Source: Bacillota bacterium (GTDB lineage: Bacteria > Bacillota > UBA5301 > JAMCQP01). From it: DNA of 64,000 nucleotides. The notes below the pieces were generated by a model, which saw only the letters and a program-made list of their open reading frames with translations, ran no database searches and had not been told where the DNA came from. The translations under genes and the position numbers were made by a program. The stretch is taken from assembly GCA_023381695.1 (NCBI GenBank), contig JAMCQP010000034.1, forward strand, positions 5,977 through 69,976, in the 5' to 3' direction. This document shows positions 26,443-34,295 of the stretch, in pieces. Every line of letters starts with the position of its first letter. The first letter of the stretch is position 1.

Positions 26443-27933
26443 ATGCGGCTTGAACATGGCCTTTCTCTCCAACAAACACAAAAGCTGGTCTTGACTGCTG
26501 AATTGCGGCAGGCCATCACCATCCTGCAGCTTTCCGCGGTGGAGTTGACGGAAATGGTGGAGAAGGAACTCCTGGAAAACCCTGTTCTGGATTGTGGAGA
26601 TCCGGTTTGCCCGGAAACGCCCCAGGCTGATGGAGGGACGGATGAATCCGCCAATGCCGATGGAGCGGGTGGCGAGCCTCCCGAGGGGGAAGCCGGCCGC
26701 TTTACGGAAAGCCCGAGGCGTAAAGAGCGCAAGGAGCGGGAGGAGAGGCTGGAGTTTGATCCGGCGTGGCAGGAGTACTTTGCCGACCGCAGCGATCTGG
26801 GTATCCCCCGTGAAGCCTTTTCCGCCGGCGAGCGCAATAACTATGAGAATTTCGTGGCGTGGGAACCCTCTCTGCCAGAACACCTGATGTCCCAGTTGCG
26901 GCTCTCCTTTTCAGACGGGGTGGATCGGACCATCGGGACATACCTGATCGGAAGCATCGACCAGGACGGCTACTTGCGCTGCACCGTCCAGGAGGCGGCG
27001 GAGCACACCAAAACCTCCGAAGAAAGAGTGGTTGGGGTTCTGGCGGTTGTTCAAGGCTTTGACCCGCCGGGGGTGGCGGCGCGGAGCGTTCAGGAGTGCC
27101 TGAAGCTGCAGCTCGGCCGGCGGGGAAAACTGGAGGAGCGTGTCGCGCGGCTCATCGACGAGTTTTTGCCGGAACTGGCGGAGGGCAGGATGGCGCGTGT
27201 CGCGGAGAAGATGGAGTGCACCTGCCAGGAGGTCCAGGCGATCTATGATCTGATTCGCAGCCTGGATCCGAAGCCCGGCCGAAACTTCGGGGGCGGGCAG
27301 GAGATTCGCTACATCATTCCCGATGTGGTGGTGGAAAAGGTGGGCGGCGATTATGCCATTATGGTGTCGGACGTCACCGCTCCACGGCTGTCCATCAACC
27401 CCTTCTACCGGGGGATGCTGGCGGGGAAAACCGCGGAGGACGCCGCCCTGCGGTTTGTCCATGATAAATTCAATTCGGCGCTCTGGCTGATCCGGAGCAT
27501 CGAACAAAGGCGGCAGACCATCTACCGCGTGACGGAGAGCATCGTCAAAAAACAGCGGGCCTTCCTGGAGAAAGGAGTAAAGTTTCTGCAGCCCATGACC
27601 CTCCGGGATGTGGCCGAGGATGTGGGGGTTCACGAGTCCACTGTCAGCCGCGCCACGGCGGGCAAATATGTCCAGACCCCTCAAGGGATCTTTGAACTTA
27701 AATTTTTCTTTACCAGCGGCGTGGAGAGCAGTTTTGGGTCTTCCACCTCTTCCAAGAGCGTGAAGGCCATCATCGCCGAGTTGATCCAGGCGGAAGACCC
27801 CCGGCAGCCGCTGAGCGATCAGAAGCTCAGGGAGATTCTGGCGGGCAAAGGGATCTACCTCTCCCGGCGTACCGTCACCAAGTACCGGGAGGAACGGAAG
27901 ATTCCTTCCTCCGCCCGTCGCAAGCGGTACTAG
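26443..27933 (+). CDS. rpoN: RNA polymerase sigma-54 factor
   Basis: Sigma-54 of 496 residues. Region I is Gln/Leu-rich (GLSLQQTQKLVLTAELRQAI, ILQLSAVEL) and contacts enhancer-binding activators. An acidic variable region follows around residues 50-110. The core-binding domain comes next. The HTH for -12 recognition includes LRDVAEDVGVHESTVSRAT. The RpoN box region at the end reads LSRRTVTKYREERKIPSS. ATG 26443 has a perfect GGAGGTGA and is preferred to the upstream start. No bacterial enhancer-binding protein gene is in the window, so its regulon is not visible here. Confidence 0.96.
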   Translation: MRLEHGLSLQQTQKLVLTAELRQAITILQLSAVELTEMVEKELLENPVLDCGDPVCPETPQADGGTDESANADGAGGEPPEGEAGRFTESPRRKERKEREERLEFDPAWQEYFADRSDLGIPREAFSAGERNNYENFVAWEPSLPEHLMSQLRLSFSDGVDRTIGTYLIGSIDQDGYLRCTVQEAAEHTKTSEERVVGVLAVVQGFDPPGVAARSVQECLKLQLGRRGKLEERVARLIDEFLPELAEGRMARVAEKMECTCQEVQAIYDLIRSLDPKPGRNFGGGQEIRYIIPDVVVEKVGGDYAIMVSDVTAPRLSINPFYRGMLAGKTAEDAALRFVHDKFNSALWLIRSIEQRRQTIYRVTESIVKKQRAFLEKGVKFLQPMTLRDVAEDVGVHESTVSRATAGKYVQTPQGIFELKFFFTSGVESSFGSSTSSKSVKAIIAELIQAEDPRQPLSDQKLREILAGKGIYLSRRTVTKYREERKIPSSARRKRY

Positions 27934-27954
27934 ACCCTAAAAAAGGAGAACACC

Positions 27955-29415
27955 ATGCTTTCGAAAGCTGTTGTAACGGAACTGGTCAGTATTTGCGGCC
28001 GGGAGAGGGTGCTTACCGAGCCGGAGGACCTGATCGGCTATTCCTTTGACGCTACGGCTGCTCTGCCACGGCGCAGGCCGGAGGCGGTCGTGCTGCCTGT
28101 TTCCACCGAGGAGGTGGTGCAGGTGGTGAAGCTGGCCGGCCGGCGCCGGATCCCGATCTACCCCCGCGGTTCCGGGACCAACCTGAGCGGCGGGACCATT
28201 CCCCTGGAAGGCGGGATAGTACTGGTTACCACGATGATGAACTCGATCCTGGAAGTAGACGCCGAAAACCTCACGGCTACCGTTCAGCCCGGGGTGATTG
28301 TGCAGACCCTCAACGACGCGGTGGCCTCCTACGGCCTGATCTACCCGCCGGATCCGGGGACGGTGGCCACGGCCACCATGGGCGGCACGGTGGCGGAGTG
28401 TTCGGGCGGCCTGCGGGGGCTCAAATACGGGGTGACCAAGCATTACGTCATGGGGCTGGAGGTGGTGCTGGCCGACGGCAATGTCTTGCGGGCGGGCGGC
28501 AAAACGGTCAAGAACGTCACCGGTTACGATCTCGTAAAGCTCTTTACCGGTTCCGAGGGGACCCTGGGGATCATCACCGGGATTACGGTCAAGCTTATCC
28601 CGGCGCCGGAGCACCGCCGGACCATGATGGCGGTCTTCGACGATCTGGACCGGGCGGCGAAGACGATCTCCGAGATCATCAGCCACAAGGTCATACCCGC
28701 TACCCTGGAGATCCTGGACCGGGTGACCATTCAGGCGGTGGAGGAGCATGCCAGGATTGGATTGCCGACCGAGGCCGAGGCGATCCTGCTTATCGAGGTG
28801 GATGGGATCCGGGAGGTAGTGGAAAAGGAAGCGGCGGTGGTGCTGGAGGTCTGCCGCCGGCAGGGTGCCGCTTCGATCCGGGCGGCGGAAACCGACGCCG
28901 AGCGGGATGAGCTTTGGGCGGCGAGAAGAGCCGCGTTGCCGGCTCTGGCCCAGTTGAAACCCACTATGGTACTGGAGGACGCCACGGTTCCCCGCAGCAA
29001 GATTCCGGAGATGATCCGGGGTTTGAACGACATTGCCAGCAAGTACCGGCTGAAGATTGGCACCTTCGGGCATGCCGGCGATGGCAATCTGCATCCCACC
29101 ATCCTCACCGATGTATCGGATGAAGAGGAGATGGCGCGGGTGGAGAGGGCCGTGGATGAGATCTTTACCCTGGCGTTGCAGCTCGGGGGGACTCTGTCAG
29201 GTGAACACGGGATCGGGATGGCCAAGGCCAAATATCTTGAGCAGGAGTTTGGTCCGGCCGGGGTTGAGGTGATGGCCCGGATCAAACACGCCCTGGATCC
29301 GCTCGGGCTCTTGAATCCCGGAAAGATCTTCCCCCCTGCGCAGGGAAAGATTCTTTCCCAGGGGGAGGCTGGCGTCAAAGAGCAAACTCCAGCCGCCAGG
29401 GAGGGGTTAGGATGA
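27955..29415 (+). CDS. glcD: FAD-binding 2-hydroxyacid oxidoreductase, GlcD type
   Basis: An FAD-linked flavoprotein of 486 residues in the vanillyl-alcohol-oxidase fold. The FAD-binding half has YPRGSGTNLSGGTIPLEGGIV and PGTVATATMGGTVAECSGGLRG. The C-terminal oxidase half has GNLHPTILTD and GTLSGEHGIGMAKAKYL. With GlcF it would oxidise glycolate or D-lactate and pass electrons onward; in anaerobes D-lactate is the more likely substrate. A good AAGGAG precedes the ATG. The stop overlaps the glcF ATG (ATGA), showing coupling. A D-2-hydroxyacid dehydrogenase gene at the other end of the window may be related in substrate, but not in operon. Confidence 0.9.
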   Translation: MLSKAVVTELVSICGRERVLTEPEDLIGYSFDATAALPRRRPEAVVLPVSTEEVVQVVKLAGRRRIPIYPRGSGTNLSGGTIPLEGGIVLVTTMMNSILEVDAENLTATVQPGVIVQTLNDAVASYGLIYPPDPGTVATATMGGTVAECSGGLRGLKYGVTKHYVMGLEVVLADGNVLRAGGKTVKNVTGYDLVKLFTGSEGTLGIITGITVKLIPAPEHRRTMMAVFDDLDRAAKTISEIISHKVIPATLEILDRVTIQAVEEHARIGLPTEAEAILLIEVDGIREVVEKEAAVVLEVCRRQGAASIRAAETDAERDELWAARRAALPALAQLKPTMVLEDATVPRSKIPEMIRGLNDIASKYRLKIGTFGHAGDGNLHPTILTDVSDEEEMARVERAVDEIFTLALQLGGTLSGEHGIGMAKAKYLEQEFGPAGVEVMARIKHALDPLGLLNPGKIFPPAQGKILSQGEAGVKEQTPAAREGLG

Positions 29416-30896
29416 AACTCCGGGATCTGGCGGTGGTACGGGCTGAGATCGACAAGTGTATGAAATGTGGCAACTGCCAGTCAGTCTGCCCGATTTATTT
29501 TGAAACAAAGAAGGAGCTCGGCGTGGCGCGCGGCAAGCTCACCCTGGCCCAGGCGGCGCTGGAGGGGGAACTCCCCGTTACCCCGGCCTTTGCCGAAAGG
29601 CTGTCGTTGTGCCTTACCTGCAACGCCTGCGTGGCCAACTGTCCTTCCGGCGTGCGCTTTGACCGGATCTTACTGGCGGCCAGAGCGGCGGCGGTCAAAG
29701 CCTGCGGCCTCCCCCCGGTAAAGAAGGTGATCTTTGCCGGCCTATCCCACCCCATCGTCTTCCGGGCCGGGTTACGTTCCGGGCGGCTCTTGCAGCCACT
29801 GATCTTCAAGCGGCACCCCCGGAAGAGGGCCAATTACCCGCGGTTTCCCCTGGGTCTCGACCGGCGCCGAATTGTACCGCCCCTGGCCGTCAGGACTCTT
29901 CGGGAGGAGCTGGCGGAGGTCAACCCGCCCTCCGACCCGGTGCTGAATCGGGTGCCGAACCAGGTGTCAAACCAGGCGGGTCAGGCCGCGAACCTGACGC
30001 CGGATCGGGCGGCCAGTAGGCCAGCCAGACCGAGAATGCGGGTGGCGTTCTTCACCGGTTGCATGATCAATTATATCTACACGGAAACCGGCAGAGCGGT
30101 GGTCAACGTCCTGAACCGCAATGGGATCGAGGTGGTGTTGCCTTCTGAACAGCATTGTTGCGGGATCCCGGTCTTTGTCTCCGGCGACATGGGTACCGCC
30201 CGGGCTATGGCGGCCTCCAACGTCCGGATCTTCGCGGGAGCCCAAATCGATGCCATCATCACTGCCTGCGCCACCTGTGGCGAGGCCTGGCGCCATCACT
30301 ACCCGGAGCTTCTGGAGGGGGCCGAGGAGGCTGAGCAAGCCCGCGAACTGGGCAAAAAGCATTATGACATCTCGGAGTTCCTGGTGGACGTCATAGGCAT
30401 TACCAGGGAACCGGGTTTGGCAGGAGCGATAAGTTCAATGGGATCAACGGGGACGGTTGGATCGACGGGAACGGTGGGACCCACCACCGGGAAGGTGACC
30501 TACCATGATCCCTGCCACCTCAACCGTGGGCTGGGAATTAACCGTGCTCCCAGGGAGATCCTCCGGGCGATTCCCGGCGTCGAATTCCGGGAGATGGCCA
30601 ACCCGGGCCGGTGCTGCGGCGGTTCCGGCTCTTTCAGCCTGAGCTACTACGATCTATCCATGGACATCGCCGCCCACAAGGTGGCGGATATCCAAAAGAC
30701 CGGCGCGGAGACGGTGGTTACCGGCTGCCCGGCCTGCCGGATGCAGATCGAGGACGCTTTGAACCGCCACCAGATGCCGCAGCGGGTCCTGCACACCGTT
30801 GAGTTGTTAGAGATGGCCTTTGAACCTCTCCACGACGAAAGTCGCGGGATTCAGGAACCCCGGACTTCAGCGTTTCATCGATTCCTGCTTCGTTGA
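29412..30896 (+). CDS. glcF: Iron-sulfur heterodisulfide-reductase-like subunit, GlcF type
   Basis: The electron-transfer partner of GlcD. Two 4Fe-4S motifs, CMKCGNCQSVCP and CLTCNACVANCP, are followed by two CCG domains (CCGIPVFVSGD, CATCGEAW, then YHDPCHLNRG, NPGRCCGGSGSF, TGCPACRMQIED). Two linkers look non-conserved and repetitive. One, around residues 175-200, is rich in N, Q, V and P (NRVPNQVSNQAGQ). The other, around 340-360, reads SMGSTGTVGSTGTVGPTTG. The final 20 residues (after HTVELLEMAF) run antisense through a TnpB relic, so the native C-terminus has probably been replaced. The ATG overlaps the glcD stop. Confidence 0.88.
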   Translation: MKLRDLAVVRAEIDKCMKCGNCQSVCPIYFETKKELGVARGKLTLAQAALEGELPVTPAFAERLSLCLTCNACVANCPSGVRFDRILLAARAAAVKACGLPPVKKVIFAGLSHPIVFRAGLRSGRLLQPLIFKRHPRKRANYPRFPLGLDRRRIVPPLAVRTLREELAEVNPPSDPVLNRVPNQVSNQAGQAANLTPDRAASRPARPRMRVAFFTGCMINYIYTETGRAVVNVLNRNGIEVVLPSEQHCCGIPVFVSGDMGTARAMAASNVRIFAGAQIDAIITACATCGEAWRHHYPELLEGAEEAEQARELGKKHYDISEFLVDVIGITREPGLAGAISSMGSTGTVGSTGTVGPTTGKVTYHDPCHLNRGLGINRAPREILRAIPGVEFREMANPGRCCGGSGSFSLSYYDLSMDIAAHKVADIQKTGAETVVTGCPACRMQIEDALNRHQMPQRVLHTVELLEMAFEPLHDESRGIQEPRTSAFHRFLLR

Positions 30897-30955
30897 CCGT
30901 TGCCGTGTAGTCTTACACGATCTCCACAGGCGTGAATTCGGGTAGTTCCTACCCT
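30875..30955 (-). pseudogene. Remnant of an IS200/IS605-family TnpB (OrfB) 3' end
   Basis: On the minus strand, 30955 down to the TGA at 30877-30875 reads RVGTTRIHACGDRVRLHGNG and a few more residues. RVGTT-x-(I)-x-ACGD is the hallmark tail of TnpB proteins after the zinc ribbon. Upstream codons are broken by frameshift (a neighbouring frame gives KPSGSKIG). No transposase core or terminal hairpins remain, so only a scar is left. It lies opposite the tail of glcF and next to a damaged hydrolase gene. Confidence 0.6.
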
Positions 30956-31069
30956 ATTTTAGACCCTGAAGGTTTTACATAGCGGAGGGCTTACCGTGAT
31001 ATATACGCCAATTCGGGCGATAACACGGTTTCATCAATACAAAAATTCAGGGAGAGGGATGTAAAAACG

Positions 31070-31687
31070 CTGGAGGTTGACGGGAAAAACTGGAAATATC
31101 TTTATGCCGGAGAAGGAAAGGATGTTATACTGTTCCTCCACGGCATGGGCGGGTCTTACGATATATGGTGGCAGCAAATAGAAGCGTTTGAAGACAGGTA
31201 CAGGATAGTTTCAGTGACGTACCCCCCGGTAAATTCGCTGGCCGGCCTCAGCCGGGGAATCACGGAGATACTTAAAAAAGAGAATATTTACTCCGTTTAT
31301 GTTCTTGGAACCTCACTGGGAGGTTACCTGGCCCAGTACCTGGTGGCTGAACACCCGGAAATTGTAAAGAAGGCTGTCTTTGCCAACACTTTCCCTCCCA
31401 ACGACATTATACTGGAAAAAAACGGCAGACTGGGTTCACTTCTGCCTTATTTACCTGAATGGCTGATAATGAAGAGTTTCAGGGGAAGCATTTTAAACAG
31501 TGTGGTTCCGGCCGCAAACAATTCCGAACTGGTGAAGGCTTTCCTTCTTGAACAGTCTTACGGATTAATGAGCAAGGCACAGTTTATCGGAAGATACCGG
31601 TGCGTGGTTGACCCGTTTACACCCGGCGACCCGGAGTCTCACGGGAATGAATACACCCGGATAATAGAAGGGTTCTTCAGCGAATAG
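31070..31687 (+). CDS. Alpha/beta hydrolase, probably damaged at both ends
   Basis: An alpha/beta-hydrolase-fold protein. The oxyanion-hole motif LFLHGMGGS sits at the start and the nucleophile elbow GTSLGGYLAQ is intact. The ATG at 31145 lies inside the oxyanion motif and cannot be the true start. The frame is open from 30983 but has no ATG, GTG or TTG; the CTG at 31070 is used here. At 31059 GGGAGAGGG-ATG is followed by TA and then AAAACGCTG, so a two-base insertion may have broken an original start reading MKTLEVDG. The C-terminus is short: after VVDPFTP only about 22 residues follow, and no catalytic-His loop is obvious. Base composition is clearly more AT-rich than neighbouring genes. 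Likely an acquired gene in decay. Confidence 0.6.
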   Translation: MEVDGKNWKYLYAGEGKDVILFLHGMGGSYDIWWQQIEAFEDRYRIVSVTYPPVNSLAGLSRGITEILKKENIYSVYVLGTSLGGYLAQYLVAEHPEIVKKAVFANTFPPNDIILEKNGRLGSLLPYLPEWLIMKSFRGSILNSVVPAANNSELVKAFLLEQSYGLMSKAQFIGRYRCVVDPFTPGDPESHGNEYTRIIEGFFSE

Positions 31688-31710
31688 TACGTCAGGTGAC
31701 AGGTAAGCTA

Positions 31711-31755
31711 CAAACAAAATGCGACAGCGAGAACCGACCCCCTTCCTGTCGCATT
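31711..31755 (-). terminator. Intrinsic terminator for the minus-strand operon
   Basis: AATGCGACAG (31718-31727) pairs perfectly with CTGTCGCATT (31746-31755). Read on the minus strand the stem is followed by TTTTGTTTG, a good U-rich tail. It lies 80 bases past the MFS stop and probably ends the 35810-31837 operon. It could also stop read-through from the hydrolase side. Confidence 0.8.
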
Positions 31756-31836
31756 GTTATAGAGGGCAGGTAGTGCTGGAACAAAGGAGTGTGCTTGCAG
31801 GGAACTCATAACCGCTTTAACGTAGAAATGGTTTGC

Positions 31837-33078
31837 CTACCGCGCCTGGCGCAGCGGCGGGATGAAGAAAAGGCTGCACGCCAGCAGGGAAGACGCCACG
31901 CCCATCCCCAGGTAAACGGCGTGGACTCCGAACCAGTCGCCCAGGGCGCCGCCAACGGTCATGGAGAGCGGCATGGCCGCCGTGGCCGCCGCCATCAACG
32001 CGCTGAAGATGCGCCCCTGCTGTTCCGGCGGCGTTTCCTGCTGTATCAGGGTCATTATGGGTACGTTTACCGTTACAGTGAAGAGCCCCATGACTCCGAA
32101 GGCCATGATTGCAGGGCCAAGGTTCCTTGCCAGGCCGGATCCAATAACGGCCAGCCCTATTCCCAAAAGCCCGAAAATCACCGTATGCCCCTTTGGCCAT
32201 CTGGCGCCCGCCGTTCCGATCAGGATCGAGCCCGCCAGCATCCCCGCACCCATGGCGCTCTGGATAAATCCCAGGGCGGCAACTCCCAGGGTGCTGATCT
32301 GCTCCGCGTATATAGGGAGTAGAACCGGCCCCGGTCCCAACAGAAAGTTGATAACAATACCCAGGGGAAAGATCCACCTGATAATTGGATGGCGCGCCAC
32401 AGTGCCAAAGCCGGCCTTCATGTCCCGCCAGACTCCCATGAGTGTCGTTCCGCCGCTTTCGGCCTGTGAGCGGAAGCGCATGGCCACCAGTGCAATCACT
32501 GAAACCATAAACGAGGCCGCATCGGCCCAGAAGGCAGGAGCAACCCCCCAGGCAGCCACCACGAGCCCCGCCAGTACAGGCCCTACCAACTGGCTGATCT
32601 GCCGGGTAACCATGGCAAAAGAGTTGGCCTGGGTAAGCTCATCCGGTTCTACCAGGAAAACAAGGCTACCCTGCCCCGCGGGCACAAAAAAGGCCGTCGT
32701 CGTACCCATAGCGAGGGCAAAAATTACCACTACTTCAACCGGCAACAACCTCAAGCCATATAGCAGGGCCAGAGCACCGACCAGTACGGCCCGAATCACA
32801 TCGGAAAGGATCATCAGGCGGCGCTTTTCCATGCGGTCGGCCACCACACCGGCCACTGGCCCGACCAACACCATTGGTATGGTGTAAAAAGCCATCACGG
32901 TGCCCATCAGGAGAGCCGATCCAGTAAGCTCCTTTACCAACCACAAGAGAGCCAGGCTGTGGAAGGCGTCGCCCAGATTGCTGACCAACTGGCCTGCCCA
33001 TAGCAGCGCATAATCGCGGTGGCGAAAGACCCCGATAATGCCGGGTTTGCTGGGAATGCTCAGTTTCATCTTCCTCAT
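31837..33078 (-). CDS. MFS transporter (MFS_3 / EntS-like efflux family)
   Basis: A 413-residue major facilitator with about twelve hydrophobic segments. GVFRHRDYALLWAGQLVSNLGDAFHSLALLW at the start and ADRMEKRRLMILSDVIRA in loop 2-3 are typical of the MFS_3 group, which includes macrolide and enterobactin exporters. The substrate is unknown. Its ATG overlaps the stop of the YvlD-like gene by four bases, so it is translated as the last gene of the DUF2089-DUF4097 operon. That position suggests a part in the same envelope-related response. Confidence 0.83.
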   Translation of the reverse strand: MRKMKLSIPSKPGIIGVFRHRDYALLWAGQLVSNLGDAFHSLALLWLVKELTGSALLMGTVMAFYTIPMVLVGPVAGVVADRMEKRRLMILSDVIRAVLVGALALLYGLRLLPVEVVVIFALAMGTTTAFFVPAGQGSLVFLVEPDELTQANSFAMVTRQISQLVGPVLAGLVVAAWGVAPAFWADAASFMVSVIALVAMRFRSQAESGGTTLMGVWRDMKAGFGTVARHPIIRWIFPLGIVINFLLGPGPVLLPIYAEQISTLGVAALGFIQSAMGAGMLAGSILIGTAGARWPKGHTVIFGLLGIGLAVIGSGLARNLGPAIMAFGVMGLFTVTVNVPIMTLIQQETPPEQQGRIFSALMAAATAAMPLSMTVGGALGDWFGVHAVYLGMGVASSLLACSLFFIPPLRQAR

Positions 33079-33425
33079 CCCCAGATCAGCCAGTTCAGCA
33101 CCGAATTCACGATGCTGATCACGATGGAACCGAGTATCGCCTGCCAGAAGCCGGCGATGTTGAACCCGGCCACGAATCTTGCGGCGAGGCTCAGCATCAG
33201 GGCGTTGATCACGAAGGTGAAGAGCCCCAGCGTGAGGATCTCCACCGGCAGGGAAAGGATGACCAGCACCGGCCGGATCACCACATTGACGATTCCCAGC
33301 ACCAGCGCGGCGATCAAAGCCGCCTGAAAGCTGTCAACGGAGATTCCCGGCACGATATACGGAACGATAAAGATCGCCAGCGCAACTATGAGCCAGCGAA
33401 CCAGAAGTTTGCGCACAACATCCAC
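33075..33425 (-). CDS. YvlD-type small membrane protein (phage-holin-4 superfamily)
   Basis: A 116-residue protein made almost wholly of four hydrophobic helices: LLVRWLIVALAIFIVPYIVPG, AALIAALVLGIVNVVIRPVL, GLFTFVINALMLSLAARFVAG and AILGSIVISIVNSVLNWLI. This is the YvlD / mycobacterial DUF360 pattern. In B. subtilis yvlD sits in the yvlABCD operon, which responds to envelope stress through extracytoplasmic sigma factors. The gene content here (DUF4097, SHOCT-like, YvlD) is parallel. The start is GTG with GGTGGGAGG upstream. Despite the superfamily name nothing else here is phage-like. Confidence 0.85.
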   Translation of the reverse strand: MDVVRKLLVRWLIVALAIFIVPYIVPGISVDSFQAALIAALVLGIVNVVIRPVLVILSLPVEILTLGLFTFVINALMLSLAARFVAGFNIAGFWQAILGSIVISIVNSVLNWLIWG

Positions 33426-33462
33426 CCTCCCACCCGATAGAGTTTGCTAATACTTGCTAAAG

Positions 33463-33501
33463 CAATGAGCTTCAATGAGCTTGCTAATAGCTTGCTAATA
33501 T
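33463..33501. repeat. Compound tandem microduplications between two operon genes
   Basis: CAATGAGCTT occurs twice in tandem (33463-33482), followed by CTTGCTAATA-type 11-base units at 33480-33490 and 33491-33501; a further TTGCTAA pair lies just before. The stop codon of the 33495-33848 gene (minus-strand TAG at 33497-33495) is inside one unit. Confidence 0.8.
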
Positions 33502-33848
33502 AGTTTGATCTTGACCATGTTGCCCCGCTCATCCTCAATGTCGACCAGTGTCCAGGAGCCCCGGTTGATCAGGACCTCCCAGGCATGCCTGAGCCCCCAT
33601 ACCGTCCGGGAAGTGATTCCAAATCTGCCCCAGGCCCAGTAGAACGTGCGGGCGGATCTCGGGACGAACCAGAGGCCGAAAGCCGCCAGAGTAACCACCG
33701 AATTTACAAAGTCGGTGATCACAAAGAGCGGAAACGGTATGAAAAGGCGAAATCTCCCGCTCCTGATCGCGACAACCAGAAAGAGACTCGGCCTCCTGGC
33801 CAGCTTCCTGCGAAACTTTCCGCCAAGCCACTTCATCAAATTAACCAC
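33495..33848 (-). CDS. Small protein of unknown function with one or two hydrophobic segments
   Basis: A 117-residue protein I do not recognise. It is basic at the N-terminus (KWLGGKFRRKLARRP), has a hydrophobic stretch around residues 20-60 (FIPFPLFVITDFVNSVVTLAAFGLWF), and a mixed C-terminal half ending SWTLVDIEDERGNMVKIKLY. It lies five bases after the SHOCT-like gene's stop in the same operon, with GTG as start, or ATG 33836. Membrane association is likely. Its place between the SHOCT-like and YvlD-like genes suggests it takes part in the same envelope response. Confidence 0.65.
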   Translation of the reverse strand: MVNLMKWLGGKFRRKLARRPSLFLVVAIRSGRFRLFIPFPLFVITDFVNSVVTLAAFGLWFVPRSARTFYWAWGRFGITSRTVWGLRHAWEVLINRGSWTLVDIEDERGNMVKIKLY

Positions 33849-33853
33849 CCCGC

Positions 33854-34213
33854 CTACTCCACGAAAACCTCAACCTTCTGGCCTTCATCCGTCAAGATGT
33901 CCACGAGTTTGCCGCTGGCGCCTTCCATGATCGCCTGGATGATCGAATCCAGGTCTATGTTCTGTTCCTGCATCTCTTTGAGGGCATCCTTGGGCACGAA
34001 CTTCACGAGGGCTTTGGCCAGGCCCAGGGGAACGTTCACGTTTACTTTCGCCTTGCCGCGATCCTCGATTCTTACCCGGATCCACGCAGCCTCACCAGCG
34101 CGGGATATAGCTTGGGGCGTTTCCAGGGCGTCAAGAAGCTTCATGGCCTCATCCACCGAAATCTTGCCCTCCTGGACCATCTGGAGAATCTGCTTTTTTT
34201 CCTCGCTGATCAT
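33854..34213 (-). CDS. SHOCT-like module protein (YvlB N-terminal type)
   Basis: A 119-residue protein. Its first 35 residues (ISEEKKQILQMVQEGKISVD then EAMKLLDAL) form the short helical module found at the N-terminus of YvlB/DUF4097 proteins. The remainder has a beta segment (VRIEDRGKAKVNVNVPLGLA) and a helix-rich end that resembles small DUF4097-associated proteins. ATG 34213 has GGGAGGG seven bases upstream; the longer frame starting at TTG 34231 includes that ribosome site and is wrong. The same module occurs in the two genes upstream. Function unknown. Confidence 0.75.
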   Translation of the reverse strand: MISEEKKQILQMVQEGKISVDEAMKLLDALETPQAISRAGEAAWIRVRIEDRGKAKVNVNVPLGLAKALVKFVPKDALKEMQEQNIDLDSIIQAIMEGASGKLVDILTDEGQKVEVFVE

Positions 34214-34295
34214 TATTTGTCCCTCCCACAAAATTTGGATGTCGCGCGTGAGCCCGTGACAGCTCAGGGTAAAAACCCCGGGGTTCTTGTGCGTT

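Noticed and set aside
30940-30960. GGGTAG-TTC-CTACCC hairpin followed by TATTTT, as a glcF terminator
   Set aside because: It lies within the TnpB relic and has only six pairs; it could work as a terminator but the evidence is too thin to list.
33075-33425. Prophage holin
   Set aside because: The superfamily name is misleading; the sequence and operon match the chromosomal YvlD family and no phage genes are near.
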